Position numbers and translations under genes: made by a program. This document shows, piece by piece, positions 15,576-23,678 of a stretch of DNA of 64,000 bases. The first letter of the stretch is position 1. Each line of letters begins with the position of its first letter. The notes below the pieces were generated by a model. The model was not told the DNA's origin. It saw only the letters and a program-made list of their open reading frames with translations, and searched no databases. Source of the DNA: Hungatella hathewayi (GTDB taxonomy: Bacteria > Bacillota > Clostridia > Lachnospirales > Lachnospiraceae); NCBI GenBank assembly GCA_025149285.1, contig CP102274.1, positions 5,668,001-5,732,000 of the forward strand, in the 5' to 3' direction.

Positions 15576-15708
15576 AAAAAGCCCCTGTCGAAATCCTGGT
15601 TCTTTCTCGGCTTTGGGTGTGTGGCCGTGCCGGAGGGCTTGATATCCCTCCGGCACGGCCACACACCCAAAGCCGAGAAAGAACCGAAATCCTCGACCGG
15701 GGCCCTTA
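15576..15708 (-). terminator. hydrogenase terminator split by a palindromic insertion
   Basis: GCCCCTGTCGA (15581-15591) and TCGACCGGGGC (15693-15703) would pair as an 11-bp stem with one mismatch, flanked by A and T runs, directly after the hydrogenase stop codon at 15725. The 88-bp palindrome plus one copy of the 8-bp repeat now sits in what was the loop. Confidence 0.7.
15598..15685. mobile_element. 88-bp perfect palindromic element with 8-bp target duplication
   Basis: Left arm 15598-15637 and right arm 15646-15685 are exact reverse complements over 40 bases, with an 8-base centre. The element is bordered by GAAATCCT on both sides (15590-15597 and 15686-15693), as left by a transposase. 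It carries no gene, so it resembles a MITE-like element moved in trans. It sits within the loop of the hydrogenase terminator. Confidence 0.75.
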
Positions 15709-15724
15709 AACTTCTATTTTTCCC

Positions 15725-17176
15725 TTAATGCCGGTGCATCGCCACTTCTTCCGCCCCCTGCATCTTCAAGTTCTCATGAACCTCTCTCTTATCCGCCTGG
15801 CCGATCAGCAGATCTCTCGCCTTCTTGGCCTCCAGCTCGCTCTTGTGCTTGCTCGGACCGCCGACGCATCCGCCGACACAGACCATGCCTTCCACGAAAT
15901 CATCCGGAAGCTTGCCAATCTTAAGAAGCATCAGCGCCTTTTTGCACTCCGCAGCTCCATTGCACTTCATAACATTGATTTCGGCATTTTCGCCTGTTTC
16001 CTTCAGACATTCTAACACTGCCGCCGTCACGCCGCCGCCGTTGCCAAAACGTTTTCCGAATACAGAGCCCTGCTGAAGCGTATTCTCTTCCGGCTCTAAA
16101 TCCACGCCCTTTGCAACCATCATGGCGTGGGCCTCGCCCAGCGTCATGGCATAATCCGCGTTATCCTTGATATTTAAATCCAGAGTCTCGCTCTTCTTTG
16201 CGATACACGGCCCGATGAAGACGGTAATGGTCTCCGGATCCTGCGCCTTTAACATTCTGGACACAGCACACATCGGGGATACCGTTGTTGACATATGATC
16301 CAGAAGCATCGGATAATGCTGTTTGATCATGTTGACGAAAGCAGGACAGCAGGAAGTCGTCATCTTCTTCCCCTCTTTATAGGCCTCCGCCCACTCGGCC
16401 GCTTCCGCCGCCGCAGTTAAGTCACCGCCTAAGGCGACCTCCACCATGTCTGCAAAACCGATCTTTTTCAGGGCGGTTCTCCAGCTGGCCATCGTAATAT
16501 CCGGACCGTACTGGCCTTCTGTTGCCGGCGCCACCATGGCGACTACCTTCTTGCCTGCCCTGATCAGGTTAATGACGTCCACCAGGAATGTCTTGGAACC
16601 GATGGCTCCAAACGGACAGCTGTGGATACAGGCGCCGCACTGGATGCATTTGCTCTCATCGATCACAACGATGCCGTCCTCATCCATGGTGATGGCGTCT
16701 ACCGGACAGCTCTTCTTACATGGGCGGGTCAGATCTGCAATCGCGTTATACGGACAGGCCTGAGAACATTTGCCGCACTCCTTGCATTTATCGGGATCGA
16801 TATAGGCACGGTCATGTCCCATGGAAATAGCACCGAAATTACAGGAATTCTGGCATGCCTTTCCCATACACTTCTGGCAGTTGTCGGTTACGACGTAGCG
16901 GGCGATGGGGCAGCCCTCACATGCGGAGCTGATAACCTGCACAATGTTCTTCGTATCTTTTCCACTCGGACATAATCCTTCCGCAAGACGGACACGCTCC
17001 CGGATGATCTCACGCTCCCTGTAGATACAGCAGCGGAACTGCGCTTTGGGGCCAGGAATGATCTTATAGGGAATTTCACTTCTGTGCTGTTCTAAATCTC
17101 CCTCCCACGCCATTTTCGCCACCTCATACAATACCTGATGTTTAAGGCGAAGTAATGTTGCATCGTTTGTTACCAT
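15725..17176 (-). CDS. [FeFe] hydrogenase, group-B-like, monomeric
   Basis: A 483-residue iron-only hydrogenase. Cysteine-rich N-terminal part: CEGC (86-89), a CxxC/CxxxC cluster near 100-112, then ferredoxin-type clusters around 131-141 and 177-187. H-cluster motifs: L1 TTSCCPAF (273-280), L2 FIGPCIAKKSE (320-330), L3 VCVGGCVGGPS (432-442). L3 lacks the MxCxxGCxxGGGQP form of group A enzymes and resembles group B. The reaction is H2 oxidation or proton reduction with ferredoxin. The ATG at 17176 follows GAGGAGG. It lies 61 bases after the SpoIIE-type gene and probably ends the same operon as the sensory hydrogenase. Confidence 0.9.
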   Translation of the reverse strand: MVTNDATLLRLKHQVLYEVAKMAWEGDLEQHRSEIPYKIIPGPKAQFRCCIYREREIIRERVRLAEGLCPSGKDTKNIVQVISSACEGCPIARYVVTDNCQKCMGKACQNSCNFGAISMGHDRAYIDPDKCKECGKCSQACPYNAIADLTRPCKKSCPVDAITMDEDGIVVIDESKCIQCGACIHSCPFGAIGSKTFLVDVINLIRAGKKVVAMVAPATEGQYGPDITMASWRTALKKIGFADMVEVALGGDLTAAAEAAEWAEAYKEGKKMTTSCCPAFVNMIKQHYPMLLDHMSTTVSPMCAVSRMLKAQDPETITVFIGPCIAKKSETLDLNIKDNADYAMTLGEAHAMMVAKGVDLEPEENTLQQGSVFGKRFGNGGGVTAAVLECLKETGENAEINVMKCNGAAECKKALMLLKIGKLPDDFVEGMVCVGGCVGGPSKHKSELEAKKARDLLIGQADKREVHENLKMQGAEEVAMHRH

Positions 17177-17237
17177 AATTATCCTCCTCGTAACTACCAT
17201 CTGCCGGAAGCAGAATGGATCTCTATCGCAAATTTCA

Positions 17238-18419
17238 TTAATAATAGGTTACCGTAACTTTTTTTCCCATCTCTTCCACCGTATGCTTCAGCTGTTCCAC
17301 CAGGTTCTGACGGATACCGAGGTCAAAGGGAAGACCCGGGTTCTGATACGCGCTGTTGATGGCTTTTCCTACGTACAGACTGAGCTCCGTGCAGTCCTCA
17401 ATCAGCATCTTGGCCACCATGGAGGCCCCGTTTGGCTTATCCAGTTCCAGGAAAAACTCTTCTGTGACCGCCTCGTTCTTCACATAGCGCCTCAGCAGCT
17501 GGAGAACGCGGTTTAAGGTGAGAACACCTTCCGTGACCAGTTCTATGCCATCGATGTAAGCGATCGGCGGAATATCCGGATCGTTGTAATCGAGAGAAAC
17601 ATCCAGGCTTTTCTTCGTGGTTCTGGCCACGATATTGGCGCTGGTACCACCACAGACGATCCGCTTGGTAAATTCATCACCCGACATGAAATCAGTTACC
17701 ATGGCGGTGTCATCCTCCGGGTTCCTGGCGGGTCCGGTCATTAAGTGCACCGGCTTTCTGTCGATGATCCGCATGACAGCCACCGTCGTGTCATCTCCCG
17801 GCCGGAACTGGTACAGTTCGTCGCAGGCCCGGCTGAGTGCTGTAGCCAGACGGATCGCGGAGATGGTGACTCGGTACTGTTTCAGCGCATAGGCGGCAAT
17901 ATCTTCCCACAGCCAGCCGAAGTTTAAGAGCTGACCTACTCCTGCGTGGATCGTGCCGTCGCTCATTAAAATCAGTGCGTCTCCCTTTTTCACCCGGAAA
18001 CGGTACTCGTTGATCTTTTTATTTTGAATCACACGGATATTCTGGGGAATCGGCACCAGCTGTCCGGCCCGGATAAAGATACAGCTGGGATTATCAAATT
18101 CCACCAGATAGGCGTCTCCGTTATGGAATACCTGCAGGATACTGAAGGTGGAATAAGCTACCTGCCGCACCTGGCAGACAGGAAGCGTCTCTACAATCGT
18201 CTCCACGCACTCTTCCAGAGTTGCGCCGTTTAAAAACATGGTTCCCAATATCTTCGAGGTCAGAGTCGCCAGAATATTGGCCTTGACACCGCTTCCCATG
18301 CCGTCGGCGAGAATCATGATGTTGGAATCCTCCGTCTGGAGCAGTTCCACCTTATCGCCGCACAGGACCTCATTGAACTTATTCAGGCTTTTGTATGCAA
18401 CGTCTACTGTTACTCCCAT
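17238..18419 (-). CDS. SpoIIE-type PP2C protein phosphatase
   Basis: A 393-residue soluble protein. The N-terminal half is a PPM/SpoIIE-like serine/threonine phosphatase domain with metal-binding acidic motifs ILADGMGSG (about 36-44), LILMSDG (about 146-152) and PGDDTTVAV (about 200-208). The C-terminal half (about 220-393) is not recognised. The start ATG overlaps the stop of the sensory hydrogenase gene (TGATG), so the two are translationally coupled. This suggests that the phosphatase is the output of the H2/redox sensor, acting on an unknown phosphoprotein. No anti-sigma factor pair is encoded nearby. Confidence 0.85.
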   Translation of the reverse strand: MGVTVDVAYKSLNKFNEVLCGDKVELLQTEDSNIMILADGMGSGVKANILATLTSKILGTMFLNGATLEECVETIVETLPVCQVRQVAYSTFSILQVFHNGDAYLVEFDNPSCIFIRAGQLVPIPQNIRVIQNKKINEYRFRVKKGDALILMSDGTIHAGVGQLLNFGWLWEDIAAYALKQYRVTISAIRLATALSRACDELYQFRPGDDTTVAVMRIIDRKPVHLMTGPARNPEDDTAMVTDFMSGDEFTKRIVCGGTSANIVARTTKKSLDVSLDYNDPDIPPIAYIDGIELVTEGVLTLNRVLQLLRRYVKNEAVTEEFFLELDKPNGASMVAKMLIEDCTELSLYVGKAINSAYQNPGLPFDLGIRQNLVEQLKHTVEEMGKKVTVTYY

Positions 18420-20152
18420 CACTTGACCTCGCTTTCACTTCCTTCATCCAGTAGGGACCGGCAAAGCTTTGTAAGCGTGGTTTTTGTCTCCGCTGTGGTT
18501 TCGCCCAGCAGACCGGCGATTTCCTGAGCGACCATCATCTGCTTATGGATTACCCGCTGTGCCAGATCGATGGTTTCCAGCTTCTTTTCATACTCCTGCT
18601 TCGCCAGTTCCTCTTCCTTCGTGATATCGATAAACGTGGCGAGCACGACGTCTTCCTTCTCAATATAAACGATATTCTGGAGCATGGAGAAGTTATATTC
18701 GCTGTAAGTCACCTTTTTTCCATGGATGTTCTGATGGGAATCGTAGACCCACTGGAAATCCGACGGATCGATAAATTCATATAAATACATCGTTAAGGCT
18801 TCCTGCCTCGTCTTCCCGAAATACTTTTCTCCAACTGCAGAATACTCTAAAACCTTCATGTCTTTATCCACAATCAAAACGATATTCGGCGACGTCTCCA
18901 TAACCAGGTTCGATAAGGACTCCGCTTTTTCATGCATAAAGGGGATACACATGCCCAGTTCGGCTTTTTTCTGAAATACCGCGATGGCCTTCTCGCGGCA
19001 GGTGGAATAACCGCAGGCTCCGCAGTTTAACTCATCCTCCGGTTTTGTCTTTCCCGTCTTCTTTAAGATATCCTGGATCTGAGCCTCCGTCGGCATCGCT
19101 TCCCTCGGTGAGCGGTCCATGAAGAGCTTCTGGAAGGATATCCTGCTGATGATTTCCTCAACCTCACTCTTTTCGGCCGGATCTTTTTCTATCGTCTCTT
19201 CCATATCCAGTTTCACTTTGAATCTGGATATACTCTCATCCTCTACAGTCGGCCCTTTGATACAGCCTCCGGAGCACATGTTCATCTCGATGAAACAGCC
19301 TTTGATTTCTCCGCGTACCATGCTTTCGCATAAATCGATGCAGTTCCTGGCGCCGTGAACATAGAATTTCCGATAGCCGTCCCTCTTTTCTTCTGTCGCA
19401 AGAACGGAATTTACAACCCCGTTGGTGACAGGATAGAGGCGGTTGACCCGTGGGTCCAGATGACGGAACGGGATATCCTCGCAGTCCTCAATGGTAATCT
19501 CTTCTTCCTTCAGCCAGCGGTTAATATCGTTGAAATTTAAGACAGCGTCGATACAGGAGTCGTGGCGGACATCGCCCGCTTCCTTCTTCTTGGCGATACA
19601 CGGGCCCAGGAATACAACCTTTACATTCTTTCCCAGCTCTTCCTTCAGCATCTTGCCGTGGGCGATCATCGGCGAGACCACAGGCGCCATGTAGGGAATC
19701 AGCTGCGGATAATAGATTTCAATTAAATCATTGACACTGGGACAGCAGGTGGTGATGATCGTTTCCATCTTTCCCTCTTCCAGAAGCCGTGCGTATTCGG
19801 CGGTCACCATGGCCGCGCCTTCCGAGGTCTCCCGCACATCGGTGAAGCCGAGTTTGCGCAGAGCTGCGTTGATCTGGCCGATACTCTTGTATTTCAGCAG
19901 TCCCATGTAGGATGGGGCAATGGATACGACGGTTGGGATGTTGTTCGCTATGTAGCCTTTTACGATGTCTAAGTCACTTACAAGGGTTTTCGCTGACTGT
20001 GGACAGACCTGCATGCATTTCCCGCATAAAATGCATTTGTCCGGCATGATCTCGGCCCGCTCATCTTTTATCATGATCGCCTTGACTTCACAGTTGCGGA
20101 CACATTTGTAACAGTGCTTGCACTTCGTAGCCTTGAAATCAATAATCGCCAT
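18419..20152 (-). CDS. hydS: sensory [FeFe] hydrogenase with PAS domain (HydS type)
   Basis: A 577-residue protein. Two [4Fe-4S] ferredoxin motifs (Cys-11/14/17/21 and Cys-40/43/46/50), an H-domain with L1 TTCCPS (about 134-139), L2 FLGPCIAKKKE and L3 MNMCSGGCIKGP, then an extra Fe-S segment (LNCGACGYSTC...GMC), a PAS domain (about 425-520) and a C-terminal coiled coil. This is the layout of group C hydrogenases, thought to sense H2 or redox state and signal through PAS. Neighbours fit: a [2Fe-2S] thioredoxin-like gene 2 bases upstream and a PP2C phosphatase gene overlapping downstream. It probably has little catalytic turnover. Confidence 0.88.
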   Translation of the reverse strand: MAIIDFKATKCKHCYKCVRNCEVKAIMIKDERAEIMPDKCILCGKCMQVCPQSAKTLVSDLDIVKGYIANNIPTVVSIAPSYMGLLKYKSIGQINAALRKLGFTDVRETSEGAAMVTAEYARLLEEGKMETIITTCCPSVNDLIEIYYPQLIPYMAPVVSPMIAHGKMLKEELGKNVKVVFLGPCIAKKKEAGDVRHDSCIDAVLNFNDINRWLKEEEITIEDCEDIPFRHLDPRVNRLYPVTNGVVNSVLATEEKRDGYRKFYVHGARNCIDLCESMVRGEIKGCFIEMNMCSGGCIKGPTVEDESISRFKVKLDMEETIEKDPAEKSEVEEIISRISFQKLFMDRSPREAMPTEAQIQDILKKTGKTKPEDELNCGACGYSTCREKAIAVFQKKAELGMCIPFMHEKAESLSNLVMETSPNIVLIVDKDMKVLEYSAVGEKYFGKTRQEALTMYLYEFIDPSDFQWVYDSHQNIHGKKVTYSEYNFSMLQNIVYIEKEDVVLATFIDITKEEELAKQEYEKKLETIDLAQRVIHKQMMVAQEIAGLLGETTAETKTTLTKLCRSLLDEGSESEVK

Positions 20153-20154
20153 GA

Positions 20155-20394
20155 TTACAGCCTCCCTTTGATTTCTTTATCGAAAAACTCCTTTGTGTCT
20201 TCTGGTTTTAAAGAGAACAGCTGGCCGTCTACGGTCACGCAGACTCCGTTGACGCAGTTGCCGCTGCAGAAGGAACCATTTAAGTCTACTTTGCTTTCCA
20301 AATGGTTTTCTTTTACTAACTGCTGAAGCTGGGCAATGATTTCTCTGGAACCTTTTAAATGGCATGCGCTTCCTATACAGATTGTAACTCTCAT
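20155..20394 (-). CDS. thioredoxin-like [2Fe-2S] ferredoxin
   Basis: A 79-residue protein like the C-terminal domain of NuoE/HydC-type subunits. Four cysteines (Cys-6, Cys-11 in CIGSACHLKGS, Cys-43 and Cys-47 in CSGNC) bind one [2Fe-2S] cluster. The ATG at 20394 follows GGAGGGA. It precedes the sensory hydrogenase by 2 bases and probably passes electrons to it. The frame runs on upstream to 20607 through the palindromic element, but that part is not coding. Confidence 0.85.
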   Translation of the reverse strand: MRVTICIGSACHLKGSREIIAQLQQLVKENHLESKVDLNGSFCSGNCVNGVCVTVDGQLFSLKPEDTKEFFDKEIKGRL

Positions 20395-20452
20395 GTGAAT
20401 CTCCCTCCAATATCTTGTGTTTGGTTGTGGTGGTGGTGAAATACTTAGTTTG

Positions 20453-20581
20453 AATGTCCGCAAGGGGCAGAGCCAGGCAGACAGCCATGAAGCCGGCGCG
20501 GAATATGAAAGGCAATAACGGCTTTTCATATTCCGCGCCGGCTTCATGGCTGTCTGCCTGGCTCTGCCCTTTGCGTACATT
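20453..20581. repeat. 129-bp near-perfect palindromic element
   Basis: Arms 20453-20510 and 20524-20581 (58 bases each) are complementary at 56 positions, with a 13-base centre. It occupies the leader region between the adenine deaminase stop and the [2Fe-2S] gene. The arms are GC-rich. No clear target duplication is visible. It differs in sequence from the elements at 15598 and 40783. As RNA it would form a hairpin of about 58 bp just before the hydrogenase operon. Confidence 0.85.
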
Positions 20582-20636
20582 ATCTCACATTGACATATTA
20601 TTATCAATCAAAAAACACGATCTAATCTGTACTTTT

Positions 20637-22388
20637 TCACATACATCCGACCATAACATCTACGATTTCCTGCTTCTCCGCATCTATCAGGCCGTATGTA
20701 TTGAGTCTCAGCTTTGGAATCACAGGAAGACTGGCGAATGCCAGCGTCATAAACGGGTCAATCTCCTTTGATATTCCTAATTTTCCGGCTTCTTCTTTTA
20801 ACGCCTCTAATCTCCGATCCACCACTTCAGCCGCTTCCTCGCTCATCAGACCGGCAATGGGCAGGGCCAGTTCTCCAAGAACTTTTCCATCCGCTGCGAT
20901 CGCCAGACCTCCGCGGTTCTTTCTCACCGTATTTCCCGCCAGTATCATATCGGCATCATTGGTTCCCGCAACGATTAAGTTGTGGGAATCGTGAGCGATG
21001 CTGGTGGCTACCGCACCATGCTTTAAGCCATAGCCTCCCAGGAAGCCCAGACCGATATGGCCCGTGTCGTGGTGGCGCTCAAATACCGCCATCTTGACAA
21101 TATCCCGGTCCACATCCACCCCCGGAGCATACCCCTCTTTTTCTGTCCACGGAACCAGACGCTCCGTGGTCGTCAGTTCACCGGGAGTAAGGCATAAAAC
21201 CCGCACCTGTCCGCTCTTCTTCTCTATGTAAAGCTGCTCCGGTGTAAGCTCTTTTAAATGGAATGAATCGCCGACCCTGACAGGCGTCTCTATGTTCTTT
21301 CTCTCAGCCGCCAGGACGCCTTCCTTCATGGTGCCGTTTTCCGCCACCAGCCTGCCGTTTTTATAAACCTGCTCCACGCGGAAATTCTCAAGGTCTGATA
21401 CTACAATAAGGTTCGCCTGATACCCTGGGGCTATTGCTCCCCGGTCTTTCAACCCGAAATACTGAGCCGCGTTGCAGGAACCCATAATTACTGCGTGAAC
21501 CGGATCGGCGCCAAGGCTTATGGCTTTCCGGATAATGTAATCAATATGGCCGAGGCGGAGTAAATCACCCGGATGCTTATCGTCTGTCACCAGCATGCAC
21601 CGATGGTAATACGGCTCCTGAAACAGCGGCATCAGCGCCTCTAAGTTTCTCGCAGCCGTTCCCTCCCGAATCATGATCCACTGGCCGCGGCTCAGCTTCT
21701 CGATCGCCTCGGAGGCTGTGGAACACTCGTGATCCGATTTCACCCCGGCTGTCACGTAGGCATTCAGTTCCCTTCCCGTAAGACCGGGCGCATGGCCGTC
21801 TACCAGCTTATTCTTTCCGAGCGCCCCTTCCAGCTTGTCGAGAATTCCCTGATCGGCTCTCGTGGTCCCGTAGGAATTCATCAGCTCCGCAAGGCCCAGC
21901 ACACGCTCGTCTTTATAAAATGGTTCCAGCTTATCCGCAGGCAGCACAGCCCCCGACTCATCCAGACCGGTGGCCGGCACACACGAAGGAAGCATGAAGA
22001 AGACATCCAGCGTCAGCCCGGCCGTCCTCTCCATCATGAACCGGATCCCTTCGACGCCCGCCACATTAGCGATCTCATGGGGATCGGTAATGACGGCCTG
22101 GGTGCCGTGCGGAATAACGGTCCGTTCAAACTCTCCCGGAGCCACCATGGAGCTCTCCAGATGAATGTGGCCATCTATCAGTCCCGGACAGACGACAGCC
22201 CCCTTTAAATCCACTTCCGTTACCCCTTCATAATCCCCCACACCCACGATATAGCCGTCTTCGACAGCGATATCCGCCTGTTCCAGCGCGGCGGTAAATA
22301 CATTGACAACCGTCCCATGCTTCAGTACCAGAGACGCCTTCTTCGTTCCCGCGGAAGCGAGAATCCGCTCTGACAGTTTCTTATCCAT
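20637..22388 (-). CDS. ade: adenine deaminase
   Basis: A 583-residue amidohydrolase that converts adenine to hypoxanthine and ammonia. Metal ligands are seen in DGHIHLESS (His-74 and His-76), a later DHECS, and DDKHPGD. The full length matches bacterial Ade. It is transcribed with the purine nucleoside phosphorylase gene, 32 bases downstream of it, so both work in purine salvage. The hypoxanthine produced could feed the xanthine dehydrogenase-family enzyme encoded at 33.9-39 kb. Confidence 0.95.
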   Translation of the reverse strand: MDKKLSERILASAGTKKASLVLKHGTVVNVFTAALEQADIAVEDGYIVGVGDYEGVTEVDLKGAVVCPGLIDGHIHLESSMVAPGEFERTVIPHGTQAVITDPHEIANVAGVEGIRFMMERTAGLTLDVFFMLPSCVPATGLDESGAVLPADKLEPFYKDERVLGLAELMNSYGTTRADQGILDKLEGALGKNKLVDGHAPGLTGRELNAYVTAGVKSDHECSTASEAIEKLSRGQWIMIREGTAARNLEALMPLFQEPYYHRCMLVTDDKHPGDLLRLGHIDYIIRKAISLGADPVHAVIMGSCNAAQYFGLKDRGAIAPGYQANLIVVSDLENFRVEQVYKNGRLVAENGTMKEGVLAAERKNIETPVRVGDSFHLKELTPEQLYIEKKSGQVRVLCLTPGELTTTERLVPWTEKEGYAPGVDVDRDIVKMAVFERHHDTGHIGLGFLGGYGLKHGAVATSIAHDSHNLIVAGTNDADMILAGNTVRKNRGGLAIAADGKVLGELALPIAGLMSEEAAEVVDRRLEALKEEAGKLGISKEIDPFMTLAFASLPVIPKLRLNTYGLIDAEKQEIVDVMVGCM

Positions 22389-22420
22389 AAGATGAAATTA
22401 CCCCTTTCTGCTTCATATTC

Positions 22421-23251
22421 CTATCTGCCTGCCAGCTTTGTGATGGAAGCCGTGATCAGACGCTTAAACAGCGGCGCAACCCGGTCTGCCGTCTCCTGAA
22501 CCTCAGTATGGCTGAGAGGCTCCTTGCTGATTCCGCACGCCATGTTGGTGATGCAGGAAATGCCGCAGACAGCCATTCCCATATGATTTGCCGCTACAGC
22601 CTCGCAGGCCGTACTCATGCCGACCGCATCCGCGCCCAGCATTTTGCACATGGAAACTTCGGAGGGTGATTCGTAGCTGGGCCCTGTCAGCTGTAAATAA
22701 ACGCCCTCTTTTAGCTCAATGGCCTCTTCCTTTGCCGTCTCTTTGATGATATCACGCAGTTCTCTCCGGTAGATATCACTCATATCAGGGAATCTCGGCC
22801 CCAGTTCATCGATATTGGCCCCGATCAGCGGTGACGGCACAAAGGAAGCGATATGGTCGCGGATCAGCATAAAGTCACCGGCATGGAAGGTACTGTTTAT
22901 ACCGCCGGAAGCATTCGTCAGGAACAGGATCTTCGCTCCCATGAGCCCCATAAGCCGTGCGGGAAGTACCACATCGCTCATCGGATATCCCTCATAGAAA
23001 TGAACGCGGCCCTGCATAATCACCACCGGAACGCTGTTTACATAACCGAAAATAAACCTGCCCTTGTGTCCCGGCACTGTGGACACCGGAAACCCTTCAA
23101 TATCTTTGTAGTCAATGGTCTCGGCAACCTCTATCTCCTCCGCGTATTCTCCCAGACCGGACCCTAACACCAGCGCAATCTCCGGCTTAAAATCTGTCTT
23201 TTCCCGCACACTCTTTAAACACCTCTGCAGTTTCTCATATACTTCGTTCAT
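22421..23251 (-). CDS. punA: purine nucleoside phosphorylase
   Basis: A 276-residue trimeric-type PNP that splits inosine and guanosine with phosphate. Motifs: LVLGSGLGEYA near residue 30, GRVHFYEGY near 85, TNASGGIN, and GMSTACEAVAANHMG for base binding. The ATG at 23251 has AAGGAGG 11 bases upstream; the frame extends to 23314 through the promoter region, which is unlikely to be coding. It is the first gene of a two-gene salvage operon with ade. Confidence 0.92.
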   Translation of the reverse strand: MNEVYEKLQRCLKSVREKTDFKPEIALVLGSGLGEYAEEIEVAETIDYKDIEGFPVSTVPGHKGRFIFGYVNSVPVVIMQGRVHFYEGYPMSDVVLPARLMGLMGAKILFLTNASGGINSTFHAGDFMLIRDHIASFVPSPLIGANIDELGPRFPDMSDIYRRELRDIIKETAKEEAIELKEGVYLQLTGPSYESPSEVSMCKMLGADAVGMSTACEAVAANHMGMAVCGISCITNMACGISKEPLSHTEVQETADRVAPLFKRLITASITKLAGR

Positions 23252-23296
23252 CTTGTCTTTGTCCTCCTTCATTTCCTTTCTGTGATATAAGTATAA

Positions 23297-23314
23297 GTGA
23301 TTACAGTATATCAC
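23297..23314 (-). promoter_or_regulatory. extended -10 and small inverted repeat before punA
   Basis: On the minus strand TGATATACT (an extended -10 with TATACT at 23310-23305) lies inside GTGAT-N8-ATCAC. The overlap suggests a repressor could block this promoter. Both elements are short, so this is tentative. The stretch 23315-23454 shows nothing else. Confidence 0.4.
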
Positions 23315-23454
23315 AATTTTTAATATATCTGAACAGAAAAAACGGAAACTTCCGGCAGGTATGTGAAATTTTCACGGAAATCATGAACAGGTTGAAGCGA
23401 TCAGTGAACCGCAGCGTGAAATTTTCATGCCGGAACACAGGTCCATAAGATGTT

Positions 23455-23484
23455 TTGACAAAACCTGCCAGGTAATGGTATACT
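23455..23484 (+). promoter_or_regulatory. promoter of the ABC transporter operon
   Basis: TTGACA (23455-23460), 18 bases, TATACT (23479-23484). It is nearly 200 bases before the first gene, leaving a long structured leader. Confidence 0.75.
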
Positions 23485-23489
23485 GGACT

Positions 23490-23583
23490 TGTTCGTTCTA
23501 ACCCGGAAGGTGTTCCTGACGGAGAAGGCGAGGAGAAATCATCGATCGCGGGATTCCCCATGCCTTTTTGGTGTGGTTTTTTT
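23490..23583 (+). ncRNA. structured leader with early terminator, possible unidentified riboswitch
   Basis: After the promoter come a potential helix CCCG...CGGG enclosing GGAA-GGTG-TTCC, and then the terminator CCATGCC-TTTTT-GGTGTGG followed by seven Ts (23558-23583). A terminator 95 bases before the first gene implies regulated read-through. I could not match it to a riboswitch class that I know. Confidence 0.5.
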
Positions 23584-23678
23584 ATTTTCCGGTACGGAAG
23601 TCCGGCTCGCCGGGCTCTCTGTGATTTATGGCTGCGCAATCGGGTTATTGATACGGACAGAAAGCGAGGATGATAATT

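Noticed and set aside
20395..20607. N-terminal extension of the [2Fe-2S] protein through the palindrome
   Set aside because: The ATG at 20394 has a strong ribosome site and gives the normal family length; the extension is composition-driven by the palindrome.
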